Shown: positions 23,031 to 35,037 of the stretch, one piece after another
Position numbering within the stretch: the stretch's first letter is position 1
How the letters are laid out: each line of letters begins with the position of its first letter
NCBI RefSeq assembly: GCF_030272615.1
Contig: NC_081409.1
Location: 23,146,406-23,210,405, forward strand
DNA from: Cryptomeria japonica
Lineage: Eukaryota; Streptophyta; Pinopsida; Cupressales; Cupressaceae
Length of the DNA stretch: 64,000 nucleotides
Direction: 5' to 3'
Position numbers and translations under genes: made by a program
The notes under the pieces: generated by a model
What the model saw: only the letters and a program-made list of their open reading frames with translations
Told to the model about the DNA's origin: nothing
Databases searched by the model: none

Positions 23031-24567
23031 CTATGGAACTGGCTTCATGAACATATCAGTAGGATTCTCACTTGTGTGAATCTTCTCAAGCCATAACTGA
23101 CCCTCCTCCAAAATAGTCCGGATGAAGTGGTACCTGAGTTGAATGTGCTTTGTCCTTGAATGAAAAGCAGAGTTCTTCGCAAGATGAATGACACTCTGGA
23201 TATCAGTATACAATGGGCTATCCTCTTGTGTTTGACCCAATTCCTCAGAAAATGTTGCAACCAAATCATCTCCTTGCTGGCTTCTGTAGCAGCAACATAC
23301 TCAGCTTCAGTGGTTGAAAGTGCAACAACCTTTTGCAGCCTAGAAATCCAACTGATTGCAGTTCCCCCTATAGTAAAAACATACCCTGTAGTACTCCTCC
23401 GTGAATCAATATCACCCACCAGATCAGAGTCAACAAATCCACTCAGAGCAGCATTAGATCCTTTGAAACATAATGCCTTCGTAGTAGTTCCTTTCAAATA
23501 TCGAAGAATCCATTTCACAGCATTCCAATGTTCTATACCCGGATTACTCATAAACCTGCTCACAATTCCCACTGCATGTGCAATATTTGGCCTTGTGCAT
23601 ACCATTGCATACATCAGACTGCCAACGGCTGATGAATACGGGATGTTAGACATTTTATTAACCTCTTCCTGTGCCTTTGTGCACATCTCCTTAGTCAATT
23701 TGAAATGACTAGCCAAAGGTGTACTAACTGCTTTTGCATCCTGCATGTTAAATCTTTTCAACACCTTCTTTATATACTCACTTTGGGACAAATTCAAGGT
23801 TCTATTTTTCCTGTCTCGTGTAATCCTCATACCGAGAATTTGCTTAGCTGCACCCAAATCCTTCATAACAAATGACCTGGCTAATTTCTGTTTAAGATCA
23901 TTTATATGTTGCATGTTAGACCCAACAACAAGCATGTCATCAACATAAAGCAACAGGATAATATAACTGCCATTATCAAATCTCTTAAAATATACACAAT
24001 GATCAAAATGACATCTGTGATAACCATGTTCAGCCATGAAACTATCAAATTTTAAATACCATTGTCGGGGTGCTTGCTTTAGGCCATACAGACTTTTCTT
24101 CAACCTGCACATGAAGTTCTCCTTACCTTGACCTCATATCCCTATGGTTGCAACATGTAAATTTCCTCCTCCAAATCTCCATGGAGAAAAGCTGTTTTAA
24201 CATCTAATTGTTCAAGATGTAAATCATCTGCAGCCACAAGACTAAGTACAGTTGTAATTGAAATCATTTTTACAACTGGAGAAAATATTTCATCATAATC
24301 TATACCCTTTTTCTATGCAAAACCTTTTACCACAAGTCTGGCCTTATATCTTTTCTAACCTCCTTCCTCCTCCTTCAGCCGATAAACCCATTTGTTAGGC
24401 AAGGCTCTTTTTTCTGTAGGTAAAGGGACTAAGTCCCAAGTCTTATTTTTCATCAAGGAGTCCATCTCCTCTTCCATGCCTAGCTCCCACTGTTGTTTGG
24501 CATCTACCTGCATTGCTTCTTCATATTCTTCTGGTTCACCATAATCCGTTAATAAAATAGAATACAA
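23031..24567 (-). pseudogene. Copia reverse transcriptase and RNase H of element H
   Basis: The domain starts at YSILLTDYGEPEEYEEAM (24567), continues through LPNKWVYRLK, HLEQLDVKTAFLHGDLEEEI and KKSLYGLKQAPRQWY, and reaches the catalytic LLLYVDDMLVV. The connection gives GSLMYAMVCTRPNIAHAVG, and RNase H gives STTGYVFTIGGTAISW and LSTTEAEYVAATEASKE, ending in ENPTDMFMKPVP at 23031. In-frame stops lie at 24355, about 24310 and about 24145. A frameshift lies near 24125, and another is needed near 23230-23260 to reach the C-terminus. It would make cDNA from the element RNA in particles. The catalytic YVDD is intact but the frame is not. Confidence 0.93.
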
Positions 24568-24666
24568 AGAAGGAGAAAATCTTTCAGGGGGTCTACTTGT
24601 CCTCGTAGAACGTCTAATACTTGCAGGAGTTTGTGGGACAATCTGTTGTTGCAGAGCATCGGGTAC

Positions 24667-26307
24667 CTATGGCATTTCATTTTTAGGAATCTCATCCAAC
24701 ACCACATATTCTTGTTTGTCCTGTTCATGCTTCTTTTCCTGCATCTGTTCTTTATACATAACCTTCTCATTGAATATAACATCTCTACTTCTAATTATTT
24801 TCTTATTTTCAAAATCCCATAACCGATAGCCATATTCATCTATCCCATATCCAATGAAGTTACATTTTTGAGATTTAGCATCAAGCTTGGTTATGTTTTC
24901 TTTATCAACATGGACAAAAGCTTCACAACCAAAAGTTTTTAGAAAAGAATAATTTACCTTTTTACTAGTCCATGCCTCCTTTGGAATACCACCATCCAAA
25001 GGGGTTGAAGGTCCTCTATTTATCAAATAGACAACAGTATGTACAACATCTGCCCAAAAATGTAAGGGCAATCCAACATGCAATCTCATGCTCCTCGCGT
25101 GTTCCATGATTGTCCTTTTCATTCTCTCTGACACACCATTTTCTTGTGGAGTTCCTGGAATTGTCTTTTTCTTTCGAATCCCATTTAAGGAGCAGTAATC
25201 TTCAAATGCTTTGCTACAATACTCACCTCCATTATCCGATTTGAGACACATCAACTTTTTTTTTGTCTCATTCTCAACCAAAGCTTTCCATTTCTTAAAA
25301 GTTTCAAAAACATCTGATTTTTGTTTTAGGAAATATACCCATGTTTTTCTGGTTGAGTCATCAATAAAAATAACATAATAAAAAGAGCCACCAAGCGATG
25401 ATACCTGAGCCGGTCCCCATACATCTGAATGTACAAGCTCTAACTTCTCACTCTTCTTCTCTTTCCCAACCTTGAGAAATCTGACTCTTTTCTGTTTACC
25501 ATAAACACAATTTTCACAGAACTCTAAATCAATCTTCTTTAGTCTTGGCAATAGATTTTTGGAGTGAAGGGTTTTCATCCCTTTCTCACTCATGTGCCCA
25601 AGCCTATGGTGCCACATTATCGAATCTGTTCTTGCAACATTTATTGTTGTTGTCCCTGTAGTAACTTTATCTGTAGTAGCTAGGGTAGAGTAAGTGTTAC
25701 CTGTACACAGATATAATGTGCCTACCTTCACACCTTTATCTATTACTAATGATCCTTTAGCAACCTTCCACATACTATCTGAAAGGGTAACTATGTAACC
25801 TTCACTACCTAGTTGCCCTGCAGAAATTAAATTTCTTCTTAAATTAGGAACATTTCTTACCTCCTGCAGAAACCAGTCATTACCATTCTGCAACTTGATC
25901 TTTATCTTTGCTTTTCCAACAATTTGACAGGGCTCATCATCACCCAAATATACCTGTCCAAAATCACCTTGAACATAATCTAGAAAATATTTTCTATGGG
26001 GTGTAGCATGAAATGAAACCCCAAAATCTATTACCCAAGAATCATTAACATTATTCAAACATAAGATTAAAGCATCTTGTAAAGTATTACTTGCAATATT
26101 AGCTTCCTTACTGTCATTTTCATTTTTGTCTCCTTCTTTGTTTTTCCGAGACCAACAGTCTTTCTTTAGATGACCAGGCTTTTCGCAGTACCAGCAATCT
26201 TTCTTTCCTCTAGATTGAGAGCGTCCTTTCTTTGACTTCCCTCGTGACTTCTCATTCCCAGGGCCTTTTCCTCTTTCCTTTGATCTTCCTCTGTTCTCCA
26301 CATTCAA
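24667..26307 (-). pseudogene. Zinc knuckle, protease and integrase of element H
   Basis: A 546-codon open stretch. Order: nucleocapsid CWYCEKPGHLKKDC; protease around WVIDFGVSFHATPHRK, where the usual D-S/T-G triad reads DFG; pre-integrase ending WHHRLGHMSEKGMKTL and CENCVYGKQKR (HHCC zinc domain); integrase core with VHSDVWGP, FIDDSTRKTWVYFL and TPQENGVSERMKRT, giving the DDE acidic residues. The C-terminal extension includes FGCEAFVHVDKE and FIGYGIDEYGYRLWD. It is in frame with Gag and with the start of the reverse transcriptase piece but ends at a TAG at 24667. The altered protease motif alone would be expected to impair polyprotein cutting. Confidence 0.93.
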
Positions 26308-26919
26308 AACACTACCTGATGATTTTGGAGTCTCACCTGTGCTTTTCCTTCACATTTTCTCACTTAGGATAACACCAACAATATCATCAAATACCAAAGT
26401 ATTTTTACCAGAGACAGAGTAACTTACAGCCATAACCAAGCTATTTCAGCTTTCTGGCGAAGAACATAAAATCAAGAGAGCCCTAACCTCTTCTGCAAAG
26501 GTAATTTTTACTGAAGACAATTGACTGGTAATTGTATTAAATTCATTTAAGTGCTCCTCTACATATCCTCCCTCACTCATTTTCAAATTAAACAAACGCT
26601 TCATAAGAAATACCTTATTCGAAGCCGAGGGTTTCTCATACAACTTAGCCAATGTTGCCATCAAATCTACAACCGTTTTTGCTTCTGTTATATTGAATGC
26701 TACAGATGGCGCAAGGCACAATTGAATAGATTCCAGTGCCTTTCTATCTAAAATGTCCCACTCTTGATCTGACATTGTGGTCACTTTCTTTGCCTTTCCT
26801 TCCAATGGCCGCCACAAATCCTTTTGATACAAGTAATCCTCCCCCTGCATTTTCCATAACTGATAATTCTGGCTGTTAAATTTTTTGACCTTGAATTTGG
26901 AATCCTCCATTGCTCCCAC
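26308..26919 (-). pseudogene. Copia Gag of element H
   Basis: It begins MGAMEDSKFKVKKFNSQNYQ near 26919, continues through LWKMQGEDYLYQKDLWRPL and KVFLMKRLFNLKMSEGGYVE, and is the UBN2-type Gag that forms the virus-like particle core. In-frame stops at 26446 and near 26350 separate it from the zinc knuckle in the same frame. The start ATG lies about 40 bases inside the primer-binding site. Confidence 0.9.
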
Positions 26920-26956
26920 TCAAATATGAAAGTCCTGCCAATTTACAGAAAACCTC

Positions 26957-26968
26957 ACTCTGATACCA
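26957..26968 (-). promoter_or_regulatory. Primer-binding site of element H
   Basis: TGGTATCAGAGT on the minus strand next to the 5' LTR, matching the initiator tRNA-Met type. Confidence 0.9.
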
Positions 26969-26970
26969 AT

Positions 26971-27462
26971 TGTTAGGGTTTCAAGAAGATCCGAAGCAAA
27001 TATGAACTAACAATTATATGCAGATTTAAATACAAAAGATAAAGAAATAAAACATGACACAGATAACACATAGATTTTACATGGTTAACCCAGAATGGGT
27101 TACATCCACCATACACAGCCGTCCAATCTTTCTTATTATCCAGCAAAAACAATACATCAACCTTACAATGCCTTAAGCATCCCAGCCACTTATAACATTC
27201 GTTTTTAGGGCAAAAACAAAGTCGGCCTTTTTAGGGTTTTTATTACAATGTCAGTTTTCATAAAAAAAATACCCAATTTTTTTTTTCTCGGGGGCGAGAC
27301 CCCCACTTTTCTTAGGGGCTGCCGCCCCCGAACCCCTGCCCAGGGCTTGGCCCGGCCTTGGACCCCGGCGAGGATACGAGCTAAGTGTACAGTACTTTGC
27401 TGCTCAGTCACCACATTTCAACAATCTCCCACTTGGAGACTGATCAGGCTCCACACCGAACA
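26971..27462 (-). repeat. Element H 5' LTR
   Basis: 492 bp, TGTTAGGGTTTCAAG...CCACACCGAACA on the + strand. It contains a GC-rich block with CGGGGGCGAGACCCCC that is also in the 3' LTR. The GTAGC duplication follows at once. Confidence 0.93.
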
Positions 27463-27467
27463 GTAGC

Positions 27468-27806
27468 ATCCTTCTACCAAGTAGCAACACCTTTATGGCG
27501 TGAAATAGAGCAGTCTGAAGCAAGATGACCTAAAAATAATATTTCCGACAATGAAAGGGGAGGCCCTCAAAATCCACTGGTTGTGTCCAAGGTCAATCCC
27601 CAACCATGGGAACCACATCTCCTGGGAGAGGCGAGGAGATGTCGATATCAACTAAGATGTAAACAAAGGTAGTGTGATCTATTGAAGACGTAGCATCATT
27701 AACCTTTAGGAAATGACCAATAGATTTACTGATAGCCTCATAGCAAGAATGCTCCCAAAAATTAAGAGGGAGATTTCGAAGGCGAACCCAAACTTGACAA
27801 TGTTAG
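27468..27806 (-). pseudogene. LINE K, ORF1 middle part (DUF4283 and zinc knuckle)
   Basis: On the minus strand the frame gives VWVRLRNLPLNFWEHSCYEA and ISKSIGHF, then QPVDFEGLPFHCRKYYF and a shifted GHLASDC-like knuckle, as in plant L1-type LINE ORF1 RNA-binding proteins. It then reaches the WKDAT codons cut by element H. The N-terminal part, right of 27806, is missing. Confidence 0.75.
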
Positions 27807-28957
27807 TCTCTAGTAGAGATAATATTTATTTTATGCTTAAGATGTTTCTTGATGGTTATGACAACTAATATATTTGGATGTTGAATTAAAAAATATTTGA
27901 ACTGTAAGTTCGAATAATTTATATATGAGATTATATCAAGAAAGAGATGGAAATAATAGTTGTTGCAAAAACATGGATGATTTTGTTGAAGAAGCAATCA
28001 TTAGTCAATTGGTTCTATTGGATGCTAAAAGCTTAAATAAGTGCATCGATATTTTTGTTAATAATATTGATGGCTCATATAGTGCCTCTATAACCATCTT
28101 TGACACAATTCAATTCTATAGGGAAGGAGTTTTCACCATGGGTTCAGAAATATGTAGATCAACTACATCACAGTCTTAGCAACAAGAACTAGGTGAAACC
28201 GACATGCCATGCCTAATAGTAAAATAATCTTGCGTCAACCAATGGATGAAATAAGTTTGAAAGTGTCTAATGTTGAGGATAAGGAACCCCTAGATGATAC
28301 TTTTGTTGATGATTATAGTATTGAAGATACAAATAATGGATTCATACATTGAGCCTTCACAACTAGAGGCTAGTTGCATTGGAGGATGGAGGAATTTCCA
28401 TCATCTCAAGTTAGATTTTCACTTTGAGATGATGCTTTTTATGAGAAGTGTTTTTGTCTTTATTTTTTATTTTTTATTTTTTTCTTTCATTGTAGATACT
28501 AATTGATTTGAAGAATGCATATATTGTGAAGTTTGATCTTTGGAGATAGGTAAGGGGTTTGGTGTTGAACTCAATATGGATAGTTGTCCAAAGAGTTCAC
28601 AAGATTGTGATTAAGAATTATACCCTTATGAGGATCAAAGACAACTTGATCGAGACCTATGTGTTTAGAGATCAATTTGGATTGTTGTCAAATAATTTGG
28701 TGTCTGTGATTTAGAAGTTTGGGGTTGAGAACTTGGGAATTTAGCTCGGAGCTACACCTTTATGAGGTTCATGAGGTAGATTGATGGAGCTTTTCTTAAT
28801 TCAGGATTAGTTTCATAAAAGAAATATCTTCTAAAAATATGTATTCTTTTTATGTATTCAACAAATTTTGTTGTGTAAGCCTTAGGGGGGTCCCTTGGAT
28901 AGGTGAAACTTGAAGCTTTGATGATACTTTTGTAGGAACAATGTAAAAAAGGGGGAA
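27807..28957 (+). other. Unassigned relic ending at a purine tract
   Basis: An 84-codon + frame at 27925-28179 (with DDFVEEAIISQLVLLDAKSL) and scattered short frames are present but match no domain I know. The stretch ends in a purine tract AAAAAAGGGGGAA (28945-28957) right before LTR N, so it is probably the 3' internal region of that element. Confidence 0.4.
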
Positions 28958-29168
28958 TGTTAGCATAATATTTAGTTCTATTACTTTGTTTACTAAAGGT
29001 GATACGGTTATAGGCTATAGCTATCACAATTGCACAAATACAAGCATTTTCTTATTATTTAAGCATTTTTGATGTACATCATATATCAATCAATAAAGCA
29101 TTTTACTCTTTAGTACATATGCATAGAACAAAAGAAAAAACCTAAACCCACACTACATCATCATCACA
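28958..29168 (+). repeat. Probable 3' LTR N
   Basis: Starts TGTTAGCATAATATTTAG just after a strong polypurine tract and runs to about TCATCACA. It contains AATAAA near 29091, as expected for an R region. The partner LTR is not seen, and the 3' end is an estimate. Confidence 0.5.
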
Positions 29169-29189
29169 TGTTGAACTGACACATATGAA

Positions 29190-29580
29190 TGAACATAGAG
29201 AAGGTACAATTCTACTGAATTCATTTTTCCATTGATTAAAAGACTTGATATTCCCAATCATTATCTAGGATCTTAGGCATTATTACTTTCCAAAATGTTT
29301 CAAATGATTTCAATTTATTTTTCAACTGCAACTCTAGTATTGACACTCTAGGGAACCGAGTGCCTCAAATCTCCTTCAAGCCATGTTGATTTTGTACATA
29401 GTTGATATATACATACCTTAGATTATTGAAGCCGCATGAAGTGTCATCTAACTTATGAAAAATGTAAGATATCTTGTGTCTTAATAATTCATCAATCATC
29501 TTGGCAACCATTTTTATTTCCATGCTCCTTTCCTTCTTTCAATTGCTCTTTTAGCTCATTTATTTTTAGGGGTAAAGTAT
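29190..29580 (-). pseudogene. Second copy of relic J, without element D
   Basis: This block aligns with 10120-10233 joined to 11451-11760 (TTAGGCATTATTACTTTCC, then TTTTTCAACTGCAA, TCTAGTATTGACA and CTTCAAGCCATGTTGATTTT). It shows the sequence context without element D and confirms that J is a multicopy repeat rather than a host gene. Confidence 0.8.
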
Positions 29581-29860
29581 ATGTAAACATTTGTTTATAG
29601 AAAGATGTATGAAACTTGCTAAGTATTGATATCAATGAATTATTTTGTATCTTTTACTTATATCAAATTAATGTCTAATACATTTAATAATAATGAATGT
29701 AACAATATGTAAAAGTTTCTTTTGATGTATGGATATGTACACCACAATTCTCTCAACACTGTTCTTTCCACTTATATTTAATTGGCCTCGTGTACATTTT
29801 CTCTATTGCTTTTCTCTTATTGCAATTAGTAATTTGGCCTAACATTTCCAAAATGTAGAA
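29581..29860. other. AT-rich flank of the Helitron
   Basis: No coding signal. The Helitron 5' end should lie in or near this stretch, but I cannot place its terminal TC dinucleotide. Confidence 0.3.
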
Positions 29861-32240
29861 CATAAATTGTTCTAGCCAAAAGAAATAAGTTGATCCCTGA
29901 CAAATAGATCTTGAAAAATTGCAAATTCAAAAAATAAGTTGAGTGTACTATGCTCGACATAAAGAGGAAATAGATTCCCATAGGCATGATAAGAAACTAG
30001 AACAAACTCAAATTGCTCCCCAAAAAATAGAATTACTAAGACTACAAAAACATAAAGCAAGCCAAAATTATCATGCTCAACGTAAAAAGGAAACAAATGC
30101 ACAAAATGATATCACAAATTCATAAGGCCAAATGTTCCAAGATCAACATTCCTTAGTACAACAACAAATAGGACAAGCAATTACATTCAACGACAAATCT
30201 AACTTCATGAGAACATTAAAAATATCTAGACAAAGAATAGATGCTTTATCCAACCTAAAAACATGCATTGTCTGCAAGGAATGTTACCTAGGCACACCTC
30301 TTCATTTATCAAATACTCATACATCTTGCAAAAGATGCTTCAATGAGAAAGAAATCTATTGATTCTCATCACTAAACAACATGGACCTAGGAGAGTAACT
30401 TGTTGTATTGAAAAGACTGACCTAGGTAGAAGAAATACTCATTGCTAAAGAAAAACTAGTATTGAAAGTAACCCACACTCTTGGGGGCCAATAAAAATAC
30501 AATGATCACATGATTAGCGTTGCACAAGACATAAAAAGCATTGGAAACGTACCTCCACATAGAATAGAAAAACTAGATGTCTCACAGTTCGATGAATGCA
30601 TGGACAAATACATTATTACAAATGTGACATAAGTAGAAATCACATTTGAGATGCCTTATAATACAAAGTCAAATATGAACCATATTATAATGATTTTGCC
30701 ATAAATGTTGACCACTTATAAAAAATCCCCAAAGCAAGAACACAATTTTTGAGCATGCTTCATACTATTGAAATTGATGAGGAGATATTGTTACCAAATA
30801 CTGAAATGTACATCAAAGAAGACCAAGCTAAGAGAAGCACAAAATATACTTCATCATTTATAGGAAAAATGCCAAGAAAATAATGTGAACTGGAAATTAT
30901 TAAGCAAACACTAGACCTCAAAGACAACACAAACGATATTATCAACTGGCCTCAAATAGGCTCATGTCCAATAAATGAATAGAATACTGAGGGATTACTT
31001 GATATGGAATTTCCAACTCTCTTCCCAAATGGATCTGTGCTACACATAGTGAAAATCCATGAGTATATGTTGCAATTGATGAGATTCCATGACCAAAGAT
31101 TCAGAAGGCATCCAAGGTTTCGATATTTTATCTTCAATCTTATGATGCAACATCGTAGTCAAGCACTTGCAACAATTTTTGTGAAAAAAATGCAGAATGA
31201 AACATACAAACCACCATCGAAATCATCTGTGCAGACCTAAAGAATCTTCCAGACACATAGTTAGTTGAGGAGGCCATGCACTTTGGATCTACCATTAGAG
31301 GTACAAGACCATATTGAAACAAGTGTCAAGTTGAGTTGGCAAACATGACCAAACAAATAACATCTCCCACTCTATTCTTCACATTTAGTGCAATAGACAT
31401 AAAGTGGTTAGATCTACAACGTTTGTTGTCAAATGACACACCCATCCAAATGCAATCAAACAAATAGTGCTTGGATAGTAATCAATAATCCTCACACCAT
31501 ATCATCATACTTGCATGAAAAATTCACAATCTTTCGTGAGAAAGCGATTGAAAAACTCCTTGCTGCAAAAGACTACTAGTATAGATACGAGTGGTAACAT
31601 AGAGGCACTACTCATGTACATGGGTTCCTTTGGCTCTAGAACACAACAAATATATGGATAAACTTGATTGGAAGAATATCATCGAAGTTGAAAAAGCATG
31701 AATTTTTTTTGTTGACATGTATGTCAATGCTTGACCCTCAATGCATCACACAAAAACAATGCAATATTTTGCTCTCCGCTAGATGATCCATGCTTGCTAA
31801 ACACAACTGAGATCTTTTTTGTAGATCCTACCCATGAATATGAAGAGATAGTTAACCATGTCCAAAGGCACACAAAATGCAAATAGGGAACATGGTTGCA
31901 AAAGAAGGAATAAAAATAGAGTGTCGATACAAAGCTCCATGGAAAGAAAAAATATCATGTGATGATGTTAGGAAGAAAAAATATGAACCTGCACGAAATG
32001 ATGATAGGCTAAACATACACAACCCAGAAATGCTTTTGCAATGAAGTGAAAACATATATTGCCATCTTGTAATCTCACAAGCCCTTGTTCTAAAATATAT
32101 TGCCAAGTATGCATGAAAAGTAGAGATAACATCTGAGACTTGTACTAATATGTTAAGCAAAATACCTGCAACCCAACAATAAAATCATCCAGCTCTTGCA
32201 ATATATTGAAAATTCATGACAAAGATTGTGGCAAAGTGTG
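29861..32240 (+). pseudogene. Helitron Rep (HUH) region, part 1
   Basis: The frame begins with a basic, helical N-terminus (29943-30125), then a cysteine cluster CIVCKECY and SCKRC around 30270-30345, as in Helitron RepHel N-terminal zinc fingers. The Helitron-like domain follows from 31004 with MEFPTLFPNGS, RFHDQRFRRHPRFRYFIFN and MMQHRSQALATIFVKK. The nicking motif reads HRGTTHVHGFLWL, with HVH at 31613-31621. The two-tyrosine motif KYIAKYA has its Tyr codons at 32096 and 32108. RepHel nicks the element end to start rolling-circle transposition. Many stops make it dead. The coding is cut at 32240 by element C. Confidence 0.88.
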
Positions 32241-32584
32241 TGTTAAGGGTTTTCATGTATTAGCTAATAATTATTTATTTAATTATTAGTCTATTATACT
32301 CTACGCTTAAGCTAAACTTAGGCATTTAATAATATGGTAGGTATTTAATAACACATTATCTCTTTAGGGTTTCTTTAGGGTTGCATTAGGGTTTTTTGGT
32401 CTCCTTTTATAAGGATTGATCCCTTTGTAATTATTTATTCAATCTTTAGATAATCAATATAATTTATCTTTCTGGATCAACAATCTTTTGGCCTTCATAG
32501 ATATTTGCTTCTCTCTTGTTTCATGGTAGGTGTTTGATTGCAAGTGATCTTCGGAGCTGTGGGGTTGATCAATAAACTCTAATA
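32241..32584 (+). repeat. Element C 5' LTR
   Basis: 344 bp, TGTTAAGGGTTTTCATG...ACTCTAATA, followed directly by the primer-binding site. Confidence 0.9.
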
Positions 32585-32597
32585 TGGTATCAGAGCC
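32585..32597 (+). promoter_or_regulatory. Primer-binding site of element C
   Basis: TGGTATCAGAGCC directly abuts the LTR, complementary to initiator tRNA-Met. Confidence 0.92.
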
Positions 32598-35032
32598 AAA
32601 TTTGCAATTCCCTGTCATCTTTTAAGAGATATAGTTTGTGATTATTGTAGTTATACAACTGTGATTTGCTCTTCAATTCTGTCGCAGCTTCTTTGTTTTA
32701 AAGGGGCGAGTTTCAGGTTTACCCATGAAATCAATTTCTCACATGCACGACTTCCTTCTCATATGGTCTTCATGCATCGACTTTGAAGCCTCTTAGTATC
32801 TATAGTGACTTTTTCTACGAGCTTGGGTGACTACTATTATATGCGGCTTTCTTGTGAGAGGGGGGTCAAGTCTTCTATCTATCTGAAGGATTTGGCTCAC
32901 GTGCATCTCTTTTTGTTCAGAGGAGTGGTTTCTTTTAGCCATGTGTCCCGAATTGCATGCACTATTCACTCTTCACTGCCATCTTTTCATGCAAGGTTTG
33001 GAGATTTAATGTAGCTAGCGATTTGTGCATTTTTATTACACCACACTCATTTGGGATCTTTTGTTACTCTTCACCAACCTTAATGAAGTTTTCAAAGTGG
33101 CTTCCGTGATCTCCTTGCATCTAGAAAATTGAGATGACCTCCTTGCATCTAGAAAATTGATATGACCTCCTTCCCAAGTTTGAGGATGTGAACTTCTTCA
33201 CAAGCAACAATTCCATGCATTGCCACAATTTTCTTTGGATCTACGGCTTGCTCTTAGCCTGGCTCATGGTCTTCTTGCATGTTGACCCTCAAGTTGATTG
33301 GTGGCTTTTCAACTTTATTCTTTGTTCCAAGAGATCTCTTTTTCAACATCGACTTTTATAGTCTCCTCTCTGCATGCGTTTTTGGTGCTCGACTTCATGC
33401 TGGGCAAGATTCGTGGAGTGATGGATTGGTTTGGGTGAATTCACAAAGCTGTTTCCCACTTTTGCCAACGAAGGAATTTGGCGAAAGTGGGAACTTCGAT
33501 TTTCTAGGTGTTCGAGCGAAATAGTTGTATTCGCTCGAACTACCCCTGGTAGTTTGAGCGAACCATGTTGCGGACCTGGGTTTGCTCGAACCGCGGGTGA
33601 CTTTGTACGAGCCGAAATAAAGCCTATTGGTTTGAGTGAATGGGGGTTCACTCGAACCATAATGGATTCGAGTGAACCCCATTCGCTTGAAGTACTGTTC
33701 ATTCGAACCCTCTAATTTGAGGTTTCTCCCAAAAATTTTCAGAATTCTGAAGAATTAATGACTTCGGAGCTCTGGTTCAAAGAAAAAATGAAATAATCTT
33801 GATAACCTAGAAATATTAGATTGTAGTACTTAGAGAAAGCTTTCCAATGAGTATAATTTTGTTATATTTTGAGTTTATTATGTTCTTGTTTTTTTAATTT
33901 TATGGAAAATTGGTTTTTCATCGAACATGAACTTCTCTGTTCAACGCATTGGGAAAAATAAGAAACTAATTCAAAAAAATTCTAAAAAATATCTATGCCC
34001 CTGGTATTGACGTCTTCTTTCTAACAAAAAAAATAAAATTGAATTTCAATTTATATAGAACAAGTTATGTGTTCAAACATAAACCTATGTCTAAATTATG
34101 ACTAGTCGGACTTCAAAACTTTATAAAATGAAAAATATTGAACATATCACTATAAAACCAAATGCAAGCCCTGGATATTGATGTTACAAACCAAAATTCA
34201 AAAGAATTGAGTTTTTATCATTTATAGAAAAAAATTTATACGTTTCGAGAGGCACCTCACTCTTAAAAAATGTAGTTTGTTGTAAAAAACTACTTTTTGA
34301 GGGAGATGGAAAATTTTAAAAAAAATCCTTCAAAAAAATTTGAAAAAATGTATATAGAATCTACAAACAAAATGCTAGAAATCACTAATTTACATCATCT
34401 TCAAATTTTCAATAGTTTAAAAGTTATAGTTCTTGGAAGTTGAAGATTATTTTAAAAATGTACATCTTAGTGTCAAAAGTGGCAAAAAAGTGGGAACCAT
34501 TATTGTGAGTTCACCCGTTTTTGAGAGATCTAGAAAATTGAATTTTTTACAATTTTTTTTCCTATTGGTTGGAGATTCTTTGCATGGCATGAATGGTGAT
34601 TTTTATGCATTTTGATCTCTTTCAATGGAGATTTTGGCAGTGATCTTTTCCATTTTTGTAGCACGTTGTCTGCATGCACCAACAATTTACTTTTGCTAGC
34701 GATTCAATTCTTTTGGAGCTCATGTGGAGACCTCTCCTTGGTGGCCTACATGGTTTGGCGACTTAGATATTTTTGGGCCTAGCTCTTATTAGCTTGGCTG
34801 TTAATATTCCTAGCATTTGGCCTTCCATTCTGATCAGCCACCCCTTATCTCCATGGTTTTTCTTGCTGATTGGTGACTGAACATCGATTGAGTTGTTCAT
34901 TTATTGGAGTGACTTCCTTTTGCGACGAGGGGTTGTTCATTCTTTTTGCTAAAGATTCTCTAGTCAGGATTTTTTTTCCCAATGTGCTTTGGTGGAGTTT
35001 GTTTGGTCGATTTGGTATTTGTTTGCCTAAGA
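32598..35032 (+). other. Element C interior, left part
   Basis: No long reading frame with a known domain. A 28-bp duplication (CTCCTTGCATCTAGAAAATT at 33111 and 33139), the palindromic TTCGAGCGAA block (33505-33720) and an AT-rich stretch at 33900-34400 are the only structures noticed. Confidence 0.6.
33505..33720. repeat. Cluster of TTCGAGCGAA/TTCACTCGAA words with perfect hairpins
   Basis: About ten variants of TTCGAG(C/T)GAA and its complement alternate in 215 bases. Two make perfect inverted repeats: arms 33510-33520 and 33530-33540 (11 bp, 9-base loop), and arms 33643-33656 and 33667-33680 (14 bp, GGGGTTCACTCGAA, 10-base loop), the latter extendable with one bulge. ORFs on both strands here are a by-product. 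Confidence 0.85.
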
Positions 35033-35037
35033 GTTAT

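Larger units (their letters stand above)
22510..27462 (-). mobile_element. Copia element H, near complete, TSD GTAGC
   Basis: A 4.95-kb leftward element. The 5' LTR is 26971-27462 and the 3' LTR is 22510-22888. Target duplications GTAGC are at 22505-22509 and 27463-27467. Removing the element restores a continuous LINE ORF1 reading (WKDAT|TDHLTI). Order from the right: primer-binding site, Gag, protease, integrase, reverse transcriptase, RNase H, purine tract. The order integrase before reverse transcriptase defines Copia. Several stops and one or two frameshifts make this copy inactive. Confidence 0.95.

Noticed and set aside
23160-23708. 182-codon + strand ORF opposite the Copia reverse transcriptase
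   Set aside because: Antisense shadow of a clearly identified Pol domain.
32355-32400. Telomere-like CTTTAGGGTTT repeats in the C LTRs
   Set aside because: Only three imperfect units, in the same place in both LTRs; ordinary LTR sequence rather than an interstitial telomere.
33343-33715. Overlapping ORFs on both strands in the TTCGAGCGAA block
   Set aside because: They arise because the repeated word lacks stop codons in most frames; no domain.
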